A stretch of DNA of 64,000 nucleotides from Jackrogersella multiformis (GCA_902806575.1 CADCXD010000004.1:310001-374000), one strand, 5' to 3'. Shown: positions 1 through 11,106, numbered from the stretch's first letter. Notes: a model not told the origin generated them from the sequence alone. Numbers and translations are program-made.

Positions 1-2
1 CG

Positions 3-824
3 TCTACGCCTGCTCTGTCACGTTTCGGGAGCAATGACAGCTTCATACCGCCGCTAGATGGCACCCTCGACACTAAGAAGGCCAACGAGTTCCTTTTCGC
101 TATTGAGCATGAGCGCAAGCAAGCGGTGACGCCTCTTCTGCCGCCTATGGTGGCTTCTATCTCGACCGAGCATATTCTAGCGCACCCTTCTCCGCTTGAA
201 TCGCCAAGCATCGCCAGTCCTCTCTCTCCAATGGGGGACGATACTTATTCAACAGGCCTTCTGTCTCCGCCCCTGAGTGCGAAGGCGTCCAACTCGTCCC
301 TCCGCGTCATGCCGAATTCGGTAGAGCTGCCTCAACTTCCTGCGCCGGATGCATGGTCCGATCGTCTGGGACACGCGAACTACACGATCGTCCCGAAGCC
401 GTACAAGCCCGAGTCGGCCGACTTGGGATCTCTACGCCAGTTCCGAGCGGATTGGGAGACGGCACGGATAAACTACACGAAGCACCTCGCGCGCACCGGC
501 GAGCATTACGGGCAGACTTCCAAGACCTACGCGCTTACCGAAGCCAAGTGGGCCGAGACCCAGCGGGCTTGGAGGAACCTGCACGACGAGATAGCGGAGG
601 CGGTCGTCGCCAGCGGCGAGGTGGCCGTCTGCGAAAAGTTCGACGAAGGCGTGCTGACCACGGTCCCGAGGATGGACGCCGAGGGCAAGTTCCCGGAGCG
701 CGGCGACGAGGACATCGTTGGTCCCATGGTCCGGGAGGCGACGATGATGACCGTCGACGGCGTGGACCGAAAAGGACCTAGTTTCTGGCGCAACCTGGCC
801 GGCAAGGTCCGCTTGAGGAAGTAG
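3..824 (+). CDS. Conserved fungal hypothetical protein, C-terminal part (gene runs in from the left edge)
   Basis: The frame is open from the first bases of the window to a TAG at 822-824, so the gene begins upstream and 273 codons are visible. The first half is rich in Pro and Ser and looks disordered (LLPPMV, SPLESPS, LSPPLS). The second half, after about visible residue 120, is charged and probably helical (LRQFRADWETARINYTKHLA, AEAKW-type heptads, then FWRNLAGKVRLRK at the end), which suggests a short coiled-coil tail. No catalytic motif is visible and I do not recognise a named family; similar Pro/Ser-rich proteins are widespread in ascomycetes and have no known role. The exact start cannot be known from this window. 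Confidence 0.7.
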   Translation, partial: STPALSRFGSNDSFIPPLDGTLDTKKANEFLFAIEHERKQAVTPLLPPMVASISTEHILAHPSPLESPSIASPLSPMGDDTYSTGLLSPPLSAKASNSSLRVMPNSVELPQLPAPDAWSDRLGHANYTIVPKPYKPESADLGSLRQFRADWETARINYTKHLARTGEHYGQTSKTYALTEAKWAETQRAWRNLHDEIAEAVVASGEVAVCEKFDEGVLTTVPRMDAEGKFPERGDEDIVGPMVREATMMTVDGVDRKGPSFWRNLAGKVRLRK

Positions 825-2315
825 ATCTCGCTATTCTGCTGCTGCTACTACTACTACTACTACCATTACGCGGACGCCGATTTCTAATGACATCGGCATG
901 ACGACTACCTGATGACGATTACGACTGTTAATGTCACTTACGTTCATTTCAAGAATTTCTTTTCTTATTTTACGTCTTACAGCATAGAGAGATACCATTT
1001 GTCGTTTATTTGGATACCATTTAGAGGACGACTACGAAACCCAAGTACCAGTACCCAGCCCGCCACAGCGGCATTCGCATGCATCTCACCGGCGTTGGCG
1101 TTGCAATCGAGAGTGTTTATTTGTTTGGATTACCTGGTCCATAATCTACGTGAGGCTGTCTCGGTCCGAGACCGAAAGCGCCTCCATGCACATATTTCCC
1201 TGTGTGCTGCATTTCCCTAGCGTTGTCCGGCCTTGATCTTCCTACCACCTACGGCACATCGGCGACCTACCTCATGCATCTGCCTGTACAAGGTTAGGAT
1301 CGGCGGAAATGCCAGCTCTCGGGACCCTACATCGATATCTCCTTTTTTTGTCATTTTTATGTACCCCTCGTCCTTGATACCTACCATGTTCATAGCCAGT
1401 GCCTTGAAAGCGGATAGCGTACCGGTTTTGCATATCAGAAAAAAACAAATCATCGGAATTGCACAGCATGGGAATTGGGGGGATTGGCATGAATTTTTCT
1501 TGTTTTCTTTTTTTTCTTCTGTCTCAATTATCAATCCTTAGTGTTTACTGGCATGGCATCGCATTGGCGCCTTGGGAAATAAAGTACACCGAAAGAAAAG
1601 GACGGAAGAGGGCTACCTCCAGGAACACCTCCGTGTGCAATACCTGTACTTGACTGTACATCACTTTGTCTAACTGCGAGGGCATCGAGAAAGAGGGGGG
1701 ATGGAGGGAGGAGAACGATAATGCCACCGAGCATAACCAATTTGTCTGGCGCGCGGATGAGGGGACGATACTAGCTTGCTGGGTCACTCATGATTGATGA
1801 CCACAGCCTCCGGCTCCTTTAGGGACAACTTATCTGGCTCAGGAAGAGTCTTGAGTTGCCCGAGGGGAGTGTCGAGGAGATCATGTAAAAACAAATAAGA
1901 AATGTGTACATGACAACCTTGCCGTTAGCTAGATAGGACAGCATCTAACTTAGTCAAGGAGGAAAAGAATACCATGGACATAAAACTTTTACATTTGGAT
2001 CTGATTATTGTGCATGTTCGTGTGCGTAGGTATTGTAAGATGTTCTAGTATATATTTTACTCGCGAGGCTTCGTGCTTATGGGATTTGTCGAGGGAGGGT
2101 CACACCAAACAGCATATATTAAATCGACCGGTGGATGGACCGGCCATCTGCAGGGTATCATTTCAGCTGGAGTCAAGAATATCGTCCAGCAATTTCGAAT
2201 ACGCCATACAGCAAAGTCCCGTTTCACGAGCCCCGTCTCGGATTTTTGAACGAACCACGACGGAGTTCCGTAGGTCTATCGAATCCAAAATTTTGACTCA
2301 ACCACCCGGCTGACC
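825..2315. other. Intergenic region, no supported gene
   Basis: It holds a short CTG/CTA triplet run at about 836-863 just after the upstream stop, several T-rich tracts, and only short overlapping ORFs on both strands with no recognisable motif. The right end is the 3' side of the MFS transporter gene. I see nothing else. Confidence 0.6.
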
Positions 2316-4482
2316 TTACAGGATATACCTAAAGCCAACTGGAGCAGACTCCTCTGTGTCTGCGGATTGCGTCGGACTCCCATCCGACTCGAATTCCTCG
2401 CGAGCAGCTAACTTCCTGTTCTGCCTCTGCAGCACGAGCCTGACGACGATAGCTAGTAGGGCGACCAGGAGCGCGACGCCCGCTGTGGCACTTCCACCGG
2501 CCAGGTATCGGGGCCCTTCTACGGAAGGATACCTTGATTCAAACGAAGCTGAATTAGCACTCAACTGCCCATCTCACGCTTTACTAAGTATGACATCAAG
2601 GGTTGTCTGCAGAAATACTTCTGGATGGTGACACTTACATATAGGTGCCATATATATTAGCAGAGTTCCCAATCATGTTGGCGAAGGAGATGCAAACGCT
2701 CCGCTTAACCAGCGGCCGCGGGAAGCTGTTAGCTACCCAAGCGAGGAGGATCTATTATTTTCAACGTCGTCACAGTTAGCGGCTATACCTTTCTCTACTC
2801 TTTACTTAGGAATACCAGCAGACCAGCTCACCTGATACGCCAGCACAGCCCCCAACGGTAGCAAGAAGAGGGCAAAGAAGCGGGCTCCCGTGTTGAGGGT
2901 GGCCACCGCGATAATATTTCCCGCGCAAGAAATCATTATCAAGAGAACGATGTGAATGCTCCGGTCGGCGAAACGCCCGGACGTGTACGTCACGACCAGC
3001 GAGGCGCAGAACGTAAGCGCCCAGACGGGCACGGTGAGGAGCAGGGTTTCGATGTTGCCGTATCCTAGCGTCTGCAGGATGGTCGGGAAGAAGTACTGGA
3101 ACGTCTGCGAGAGCAGCGACACGTGCTGCAGCAGCGTGAACAGGTACAGCCGCGGGTCTCGCAGAGCCAACATCACGCCCTCCTTCAGAGACGAGGAACC
3201 GGCTACGTCCGCCTCGCCTGCATCCTGGATGAGGCGCCACTGTGCGTACGCGCGCTCCTCGGGGGAGAGCCACTTCGTCGTCGCGGGGTAGTCGGGCAAG
3301 ATGAAGGTCGAGCAGATGGCACTGACGACGGTGAGGCTGCCCTCGATGATGAAGAGCCAACGCCTGTGTTCTAATTAGCTTCGCGTGTATTCCCGAGTCT
3401 ATTCATCACTCACCATCCCGAAATTCCGTGGGCGCCGCTTAAGTTCGCAAGGACCCCGGCGCCCAGCAGGCCGCCAAATGCGTTTGCGAACGAGTGGCCG
3501 CAGTAAAACCACGCGATCCTGAGGGCTAGCTCGGGCCGCGAGTACCAACTTGACATCAAAAATATCGCGCCCGGGAAGAAAGGGGCTTCCGCTGCGAGTA
3601 TGTCAGGAATGTGAAATGTGACAGAGATTCAAGTGTCCGCTCCGTAGAGTTCATCTCTTGCTCATAATCTAAACCTCATAATGAAAAGGGGGTGGGGGAG
3701 GTTTGACATGTAACAGCTAATAAGATCTCGCGAACGTCCCAAAGAGAGCAGACAGATCTTAGTGTCGGACCTTATACTTACCAAAACCGAGAAAGAATCG
3801 ACATACGACTAGAGAAGTAAACGTTTGAGACGCCGCTTGAGCTGCCGAAATAGCGCCCCAGATGGTCATAGCCACACCAAGGTAGATTGAAGGCCGCACT
3901 CGGGTCAACAGAAGATTTGAAGGGAGCTGCATAAATATGTATCCGACGAACAAGATGCTCGTCGCTAGATTGAAATCCGTCCCGGTCATGTGAAGGTCTT
4001 GCTCTAAAGTTCCAAGACGAGCTTGGGACAGGTTGCTGGTCTCTCTAGTTAGAAATATTTCAAGACATGAAGAACAGGTTGAAGGCTTCTCTTCAGACTC
4101 ACTTTCGGTCCAGGAAGTTGAGCATATACATTAGCGCTATCATGGGAAGCATATGGAGATCGACCTTCCGAACGAGAGTCTTGGTAATCTCACGATGAAA
4201 ATCCGAGCTGGCCGCGGTAAATCTTCTGAATACGATGACTTGCTCCTTGCGGATGCCGTGATCCTCTGCCACACCCACGATCGTTTCCTTCTGATGCTCG
4301 ACTTCCACGGCATTGGGTTTCTTAATACCCTCTTGGGATTCCTCGGTAATTCCGCTGGCCATTTTCTCTAGACTATCAAGGACTCGTTCGTCGAAGTTTA
4401 TTCTTAGTGATTCTTTCGATGAAGCAGCTTCGACGTACACAGCCCCTAGGCGAAGAGTTGACGTTCCCTGTGATGCTCCCAT
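2316..4482 (-). CDS. MFS transporter, DAL5/allantoate permease type (anion:cation symporter family)
   Basis: This is a plasma-membrane major facilitator of the Dal5/Tna1/Seo1 type, a family that imports organic anions such as allantoate, nicotinate or other carboxylates; the substrate cannot be read from sequence. Six exons fit: 4482-4103, 4044-3782, 3591-3414, 3363-2832, 2751-2639 and about 2559-2316, giving 569 residues. The long soluble N terminus leads into the family motif NFLDRKETSNLSQARL, then TGTDFN, FVGYIFMQLPSNLLL, a FFLGFAEAPFFPG segment, RWLFIIEG, and near the end WVANSFPRPLVKRS and NMIGNSANIYGTY, all typical of the family. The tail (RYLAGGSATAG plus a last membrane helix and a charged cytosolic end) is also typical. 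Introns are 50-190 bp. The last acceptor, just upstream of 2559, is weak (GAG), so the fifth splice is the least certain part. Length is normal. Confidence 0.88.
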
Positions 4483-5669
4483 TCCTATATACTCTGGCGA
4501 TCTCGGTAGGCATTTGATGAAAACCCCGAGGACGATTCCTCGGCAATGCAGATCCCCATATTGAAAGTCATCCCGGGTGGAGCCGTGATGAGACTGCGGA
4601 AGTATCAGTGGCGAGAGCGGGGAAGGTGGAGGAATATCTGGGGTAAATGTTACTTCGTCAGTGCTAACATGACCACAAAGCTATCAGGAGCTTCTTCATT
4701 CAATAAATGGATGCTCCTCGTCGTTACAATGCTTCGTGTGGCTTCGAGATGCCCCAGAAGCTATTGGCTCGAATAGACGCGTACAACGCTAATGCGACTT
4801 CGTGCGTCTTTATAGTTCACGAGAAGGTGGGCACCAGTGCGAGGGCTCGGCAGTATAATGTGGCTAGAATATTAGCTGCATATTTTAAGGTACCTAGTCA
4901 TGAAGTCGGAAAGTTACGGTTCACTTATAGATATGTAAAATTGGAGAGATCGGGACACATTTCAAGTTTATCCAACAATTCTCTCATGTTCTCCTTTTAA
5001 TATAGCTTTTAAGGGATATTCTTTCTCCAAACCTCCTTTACTATGATATATCTCCGAGAAATAGGCAATAAGTCGGCGGTTCTAAAACTCGTACTATGTT
5101 TAACTTCGTGTTACTTGTCCTTCGTTCTCTTTAGTGCCAGGGAACTATGTTGTCATGCCTACCGTGGAGAGGGACAAGCTATATAAGATTGAACTGAAGC
5201 TGTAGTTTAGAATATCAAGGTAATATTACCTCTAGGTATGTTCAGTCAAGACTTACGAAACGAGGATTCATAAATTAGTTGCGTACCTAGTAAGGAATGG
5301 TCTTGGAATTGGATTTATATCTTCCTGTCTCCTAAGGCTATTGATTTATGTTTACCTAGCTAAGGTACCTACCTAGGTAGGTGGTGAATTAGGAAAATCC
5401 ACGATACTAATAGGATCAAGTTAAGAAATTACTTAGATGTGATTTTCTTGGGAGGAACGACTCGATCATTTGCTCGAGCAGCTGCGGAATGTAACGGGCG
5501 AACAGCCGATCCGGACTTTGGTGGGTCCCCAACGGCCCGATCCGATGGGGTTGAATCACCACCGCCCTTAACTTTTATTTCACGTACAACCCTTAAACAA
5601 CTCCCCGTCAACACATCAAAACTCTAAATCTCACTTGATAATCACCAGTTCCCTATCTAGGTGTACAGA
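4483..5669. other. Intergenic promoter region between the MFS gene and the fusion gene
   Basis: The two flanking genes diverge, so both promoters lie here. A cluster of the ACCTAGGT-type motif sits at about 5353-5384. Short ORFs at 4546-5000 and 5429-5627 show no motif and are not supported as genes. Confidence 0.6.
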
Positions 5670-8240
5670 ATGGCTCTCGCAAGTCGCATGAAGGAATATG
5701 AAGCCGCCTTCGAGTTCACGTTGCCGACCTCTTCTCCAGTCATCGTGCGCCTGGACGGCCACACCTTCTCGCGCTTCACGGCGCACCCGCAGTTCAAGAG
5801 GCCCTTCGACCAGCGTATCCACGACGCTATGATAGCCACATGCTGCGATTTACTACAGCACTTCCCTCGTGCTACCATCGCCTACACGCAATCCGACGAG
5901 ATTACGTTGGTATTTCCAGAGGGCGTCCAGCTGTTCAACGAGCGGGTGCAGAAGCTTGCGTCTCTAGCCGCGAGTTATTGCAGCGTGCGGTTTAATGCGC
6001 ATCTTATATCCGCATTATCCTCGTCCCCCGAAGCTGGAGGTTGGGATGGCGTGCTCGGCACGGCACATTTTGATGCGCGGTTCTTCACGGTGCCGACGGT
6101 TGAGGAGGCGCTAAACTGTCTGCTTTGGCGATGCCGTGGCGACGCGATGAGGAATAGCGTCGGCGCGTTTGCGAGGACTTTGTTCAGCCAAAGCGAGGTA
6201 CATGGAAAGACGACTGCGGAGCTAATCGAGATGATGCGAAGGGAGAAGAATGTAGTCTACGAGGAAGCAGTACCGAAGTGGGCTATCGAGGGATGTCTTG
6301 TGAAAAGGGAGTTATATCCGCACGATGGCTTGAATCCCCAGACAGGCCAGGTGGAGCAGACGACAAGAACTCGCACGAGAGTTGAGGAGAGGGGTGTTAG
6401 AGACTTTTCTGCGGAGAATCTCAAACTGATAACCGACAAGTATTGGAACGATATTGGTCCTCCTCAGCTTCCAAAGTCGATAACTCCTATTGTGGTCGGT
6501 TATAGTTCAGTTGCTGCGGAAAATGCTACTATATTCGGACCCAACGTCTACGTCTTCGACCCAAGCATGCCGGCGGCTGACATTCAAACAAAAGCGACGG
6601 CCATCTTCAGACAGATGGAGGCTAACGAGTTTGGTACCGAGCGGTATGCACTCCTATTTAAGCCAGGAACCTACAATGTGCTCTTTGATGTGGGCTTCTA
6701 CACGCAGGTGGCGGGACTAGGCCAGAGTCCAGACGATGTGTTAATTGAGGGCGGCGCCAACGTGCCGGCGTACTGGATGCCTAATCGCAACGCTACATGC
6801 AACTTCTGGCGGGCGTTCGAAAACTTTTCTATAAACGCCTCGGCAGCCACCAACAACACGACCACGATAGCCGTGTCGCAGGCCGCGCCGCTGCGTCGTA
6901 TGCACATACGGAGCTCAGGCGGCCTCTGGCTATTCCAAGTGGACCCGAACACGGGAGCCGGGGGTTGGGCTTCTGGAGGTTTCATGGCCGACTCGGTAGT
7001 TGACGGCCAGGTTCTTCCCGGCTCGCAACAGCAGTGGCTATCGCGGAATAATAAATACGGCAGCTGGGCCAACGCCGTATGGAATATGGTCTTTGTCGGC
7101 GATTCAAACGCGCCTAGCCAGGACAGTTTTCCAACGTCTCCATACACTACCATAGAGCGTACCCCCATCGTTCGCGAGAAGCCCTATCTTTATATCACTG
7201 GTGCAGGCCAATACGAAGTCTTTGCCCCTGCGTTGCAGACAAACACACAAGGACCGAGTTGGACAGATGGCTCCTCGACCCCAGGCAAGTCCATACCTAT
7301 TGACCAGTTTTACATAGCTCAGCCATCTACTGCCAAGGCGGCAAGCATCAATTCGGCTTTGGACTCTGGCAAGCACGTTCTTTTCACACCGGGTATCTAC
7401 AAGCTAGACGACACGCTGCGTATTTCTCGAGCCGACACTATAATCCTCGGTCTAGGATTGCCGTCGCTTATTCCTACCAGTGGTCTATCAGCCTTATCTG
7501 TGGCCAATGTAGATGGGGTTACGCTGGCAGGTCTCATAATCGACGCGAGCGAGGTCAACTCGCAAACGCTCATTGAAGTCGGCCCCCCTAACAGTTCAGG
7601 CGATCATGCGTCGAACCCGACGTTCCTCTACGATTTGACGGTAAGGACGGCCGGGCATACCAGGAACGACGTCGGCATCACTATTAACAGCCGCAACGTG
7701 ATCGGTGACCAACTATGGCTATGGCGTGCAGACCACGGCGATGGCGCTGCCTGGGAAGCCAACCCTACAAATAACGGCGTGGTGATCAACGGAGACGACG
7801 TGACGATATACGGACTGTTCAACGAGCACCACCGCGAGTATCAAACGCTCTGGAACGGGAACGGCGGTCGCCTCTACTTCTACCAGTCCGAAATCCCCTA
7901 CGATCCGCCCAATCAGGAGTCATGGATGAGCAAGGACGGGAGGACCAACGGGTTTGCCTCCTACAGGGTCGCCGATAACGTAACGAACCACGAAGCTTGG
8001 GGCCTGGGGATCTACTCGTACTTCCGCGACTCCCCTACGAAGCTGGAGAACGCCATCGAAGTTCCCGAAGTCGACGGCGTCAAGCTGCACCACCTGACGA
8101 CGGTATGGCTGACTGGCGTGCCTGGGAGCGAGATCACTCACATCGTCAATGGGATCGGCGATCGCGTCTATTCGAACAACCCGGAGTCGGCGATGCGCCA
8201 GACGTTGAATGGATTTTCGGGCGGCAACAGCAAAGCATGA
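5670..8240 (+). CDS. Fusion protein: Thg1-like 3'-5' RNA polymerase domain + beta-helix secreted-type domain
   Basis: One uninterrupted frame of 856 codons from the ATG at 5670. Residues 1-260 form a tRNA-His guanylyltransferase superfamily domain: VRLDGHTF with D29, then YTQSDEI with D76 and E77, the same metal-binding positions as in human THG1; FDARFF and WRCRGDAMRNSV follow near residues 134-164. The RNSV segment resembles Thg1-like proteins (TLPs, template-dependent 3'-5' tRNA repair polymerases) more than the HxxNLYN motif of true Thg1. From about residue 270 to the end runs a different protein: FGPNVYVFDPSM, RYALLFKPGTYN, GLGQSPDDV, VSQAAPLRRMHIR, VLGLGLPS, LWLWRADHGDG, THEAWGLGIYSYF. 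This matches my memory of large extracellular right-handed beta-helix proteins, common in actinobacteria and often annotated as factor 5/8 type or 'adenylyl cyclase'. No signal peptide remains. A phase-matched intron (6440-6505) is possible at the junction but leaves both parts in frame. The joint function is unknown. Confidence 0.8.
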   Translation: MALASRMKEYEAAFEFTLPTSSPVIVRLDGHTFSRFTAHPQFKRPFDQRIHDAMIATCCDLLQHFPRATIAYTQSDEITLVFPEGVQLFNERVQKLASLAASYCSVRFNAHLISALSSSPEAGGWDGVLGTAHFDARFFTVPTVEEALNCLLWRCRGDAMRNSVGAFARTLFSQSEVHGKTTAELIEMMRREKNVVYEEAVPKWAIEGCLVKRELYPHDGLNPQTGQVEQTTRTRTRVEERGVRDFSAENLKLITDKYWNDIGPPQLPKSITPIVVGYSSVAAENATIFGPNVYVFDPSMPAADIQTKATAIFRQMEANEFGTERYALLFKPGTYNVLFDVGFYTQVAGLGQSPDDVLIEGGANVPAYWMPNRNATCNFWRAFENFSINASAATNNTTTIAVSQAAPLRRMHIRSSGGLWLFQVDPNTGAGGWASGGFMADSVVDGQVLPGSQQQWLSRNNKYGSWANAVWNMVFVGDSNAPSQDSFPTSPYTTIERTPIVREKPYLYITGAGQYEVFAPALQTNTQGPSWTDGSSTPGKSIPIDQFYIAQPSTAKAASINSALDSGKHVLFTPGIYKLDDTLRISRADTIILGLGLPSLIPTSGLSALSVANVDGVTLAGLIIDASEVNSQTLIEVGPPNSSGDHASNPTFLYDLTVRTAGHTRNDVGITINSRNVIGDQLWLWRADHGDGAAWEANPTNNGVVINGDDVTIYGLFNEHHREYQTLWNGNGGRLYFYQSEIPYDPPNQESWMSKDGRTNGFASYRVADNVTNHEAWGLGIYSYFRDSPTKLENAIEVPEVDGVKLHHLTTVWLTGVPGSEITHIVNGIGDRVYSNNPESAMRQTLNGFSGGNSKA

Positions 8241-9692
8241 TGGATACCCAGGAAGCTGTCGGGCTCCTCGGAGGTTGTGGGAAGAGGGGTTTTTGTCACA
8301 TGAATATGTATCGAGCCCTTGTCGGCTGGCGACTTGATCTGTACCTATAGATTGAGTGCTTTTCTGCTATAAGTCTAGCGTTTCGGTGGTCTACGTGGCT
8401 ATATGGCTGCTTTAATGATTAGGTTGCGACACTGCCAGTAGCCGCATCGGTCTTCAGTTAACGTGAGATGGATAAAGTAGTAGAGCCCTGGAGTGGTTCG
8501 TCTCGAGGATGTGTCGGTGCACTAGCGGAGGTGATGGGCGTTTCTCATAGGGCGTAGCATGCAGCCCACACCTTTCCTCGAACGCTCCTTTAGAGCGGGA
8601 GGCATGTAGTGTAGTGTAGTAGTATACACATACATACGCACTTGATCATAACCAGCCCTAGAGATCATATGATCCGTGCAGGACCTGAGGGTAATGCTGT
8701 TTAATAGGAGCACTTAGGGTGTTATCTCCGACGACTAGGGCTCTCGATTGACATATTCGACTTTACCTCAAACCTCCTCCACCCTCCCAATATGTATGTA
8801 CCTATCTCCAATGTGGGCAGATGCCCCCCGCTGCCCCGGAGTTACCCACGACGCGTCTAAACCATGTCGGACTGGTGGGATGTCGCATCTACATCTAGAT
8901 GCATGTATACGTACTAGAGGCTCAACACCATTAGGTAGCTTCGCGTCTCGTCTTTTGAATTGTTTAACTGCTTGGTCTCTATGATCGAGAAGAGCATCGG
9001 TTGCAAATATCCTAAGTAAGCAACGGACATGTCTTGACCTCAAGTCTCATACTTTATAAAAACACCAGTTGCGTCATAGGTTATATCTTAAAAGCTATGA
9101 TATAGATACCAAGGCATGGCATCCTGGACTTAATCTTGCTACCTAGGAGGTAGGTATTACAACCTGGATCTCGTAAGAAGAATGTCTCACCTAGGTGAGG
9201 TTGACTGTATGATTCCGAGTAAGTTCAATGTCGGTTGGACCATGAAAAGGAGGAAAAAATGAGAAGAGTAAAAGAGACAAATAAAAAGATCATGTCACGA
9301 GCGCGTGGGATCTGCAGCGTAGGTGGTACCTAGGTGAGAATATCATACATACCAGGTAGGTACCTAGTGTAGGTATACATGTAGCAATATGCATGGAGGG
9401 ATCTCGCCCGCAGATCACGAAATCCGAAAATGCCCAAAAGGTAAACAGAGTCAGAAAACGATTGGCAATTAGATTTAGGCATAGAAATAACACTCCGAAC
9501 ATCGCTGCTCCTAACCTTGGAACCTTGGGAAAGTGTACGAAAGCGCTATCGGTGGATACCGATACCTCCGGAAAGTGGTACGATAGCAGGAGCAACTTGC
9601 AGAAAAGCTTACACCCATAGCACACCCTTCCCATGGATCTTGCCCAGCGGTAGGTGTACTTACCCAGCGAGCACCCCAGCAGCCCCAGGCAG

Positions 9693-9727
9693 TAACCACT
9701 AACCACTAACCATTAACCACTAATCAC
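9693..9727 (+). repeat. Five tandem heptamers of TAACCAC type
   Basis: Units are TAACCAC, TAACCAC, TAACCAT, TAACCAC and TAATCAC. The unit is not the fungal telomere hexamer CCCTAA. Confidence 0.85.
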
Positions 9728-10245
9728 CGATCGTCCAGGCACCTTCTCTTCCCCGATTTCCCCCCAATCTGACGTTTAGTCGTTCCAACATCGGCGCAAG
9801 CGCTTCCAACATCCATGTATCCTACCTACCTGGTACCTAGTCGGTTTTTTTTTTTCACTTCACACTAGGCACACTAGTTTCTTTTCCTAGTCGTCTCATC
9901 CCACAATTTAAGTTGAGCTTGGGGGATTTCTGTAGGTGCCTTCCTTTCTTATATTTCTGTTTGTCACTTCTTTGATCAGTTTGACCTCGAAGACCACCAC
10001 TGCTTCTTACTCCATTAATAATAGTAAAAAGTGGAAAGGAAAGAGGTCAATCTGTCCCTAATCTTTACTTAAGGTTGTTTACATAATACTATCCACCTAG
10101 TATAGACCTAGGTACATAACCTTAGGCTAGGTAGATTTAATAGATATACCTAAAAAGCCTCGTTTTGTTCTCAACAACCATCCAATCACTCTCGCCTTGA
10201 CTACCAAAGGTTATAATCGAATTGTCTTATTCACATACATAAAAT

Positions 10246-10274
10246 CATACATACACACATACACACATACACAA
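10246..10274 (+). repeat. CA/TA microsatellite
   Basis: Alternating CATACATACACACATACACA-type sequence about 300 bases upstream of the Kgd4 start, within the promoter or 5' UTR. Confidence 0.7.
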
Positions 10275-10566
10275 GTACGCAAAGCACGCACGAGCTGCTT
10301 ACCACCAACGACCGAACGCATCGTCGTTTTTTCCCCCAACCGAAAGTCCGAGCTCGATCAACTCACATAATCAACCCCCCCGCTACCAACCCGCTACCAC
10401 TAATCTATATAACGCCGAGAGAAGGGCAAAAAAGAGTGTGTGGGAAGAGAAAGAATCACTTCTCCTCTCTGCTTTCCCCTTTCCCCTTTCTCTCTTCCAT
10501 CCGCCTGGACTATATCCAAACGACCAGCCCACAGACGCGCATTACATAATAATATTCAATCGCAAA

Positions 10567-11106
10567 ATGTTCGCAACTCGAGTCCTGCGCCAAGCGGCAG
10601 CTCATGCCGAGAGAACTCCGTTGATCCGATTCATCGGCAAGCGATCCATTCCTGGTACGTGCCCGTCCCCTCTGCCACACACACACACACATCAGCCTCG
10701 GCCCACCAATCTTCTCTCTCCTCCTACCTCCCATTCCCCTTCCGCACCGCCAGCCAGCAACCCCAAGCTAACACGCCACACACCCGCAGAGAACGTAGAC
10801 CACACGCCGCAGCCGCACCCGGCCTCGCCGTCGGGCGCGCTGCCGACGCACCAGGGGGGCGGCAACTCGCACCCGTCGTTCTCGTCGTACCGCGACCACG
10901 CGCAGCAGCACGGCCCGCTGCGCAAGACCATCGGCGGCGCGGCCAACGGCATCGGCGCCCAGCCCGCCTCGCACCTCGGCCCCGTCGCGCCCCCCTCCGG
11001 CGTCTACTTCGACCGCAACCAGCTGCCCGCGCGCTTCCGCCGCGTCCCCCTGACCGCCGCCGAGATCGAGGCCGTCGAGACCGGCGGCGCTACGCTGTTC
11101 GGCTGA
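10567..11106 (+). CDS. KGD4: 2-oxoglutarate dehydrogenase complex subunit Kgd4 / mitochondrial protein Ymr31
   Basis: Kgd4 (formerly mitoribosomal protein Ymr31/S36) tethers the E3 subunit to the E1-E2 core of the mitochondrial 2-oxoglutarate dehydrogenase complex. Two exons, 10567-10654 and 10790-11106, encode 134 residues; the 135-bp intron has a GTACGT donor, a GCTAAC branch site and a CGCAG acceptor. The N terminus, MFATRVLRQAAAHAERTPL, is an arginine-rich amphipathic mitochondrial presequence. Next come FIGKRSIP and the family signatures VDHTPQPHPASPSGALP, SSYRDHAQQHGPLRKTIGGA and YFDRNQLPARFRR, ending in EIEAVETGGATLFG. Exon 2 is very GC-rich with C or G at most third positions. Reading through the intron gives a longer open frame, but the splice is strongly favoured by the consensus sites. 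Confidence 0.9.
   Translation: MFATRVLRQAAAHAERTPLIRFIGKRSIPGTCPSPLPHTHTHQPRPTNLLSPPTSHSPSAPPASNPKLTRHTPAENVDHTPQPHPASPSGALPTHQGGGNSHPSFSSYRDHAQQHGPLRKTIGGAANGIGAQPASHLGPVAPPSGVYFDRNQLPARFRRVPLTAAEIEAVETGGATLFG

Larger units (their letters stand above)
8241..10566. other. Intergenic region with simple repeats, no supported gene
   Basis: It contains several ACCTAGGT motifs (for example 9189-9196 and 9328-9335), a heptamer repeat at 9693-9727, a CA/TA-rich microsatellite at 10246-10274 and a pyrimidine-rich stretch before the Kgd4 start. The ORF at 9290-9706 on the minus strand has no recognisable domain and overlaps the motif repeats, so I do not call it. Confidence 0.6.

Noticed and set aside
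912..1787. Several overlapping ORFs of 60-105 codons on both strands
   Set aside because: No family, no splice partners, and similar density on both strands, as expected by chance in 3' flanking DNA.
9290..9706. A 138-codon minus-strand ORF
   Set aside because: It is made partly of the palindromic motif and simple repeats, is rich in Cys, Phe and Leu without family signature, and has no start context.
9693..9727. A telomere remnant
   Set aside because: The unit is a heptamer TAACCAC, not CCCTAA, and lies amid ordinary single-copy genes.
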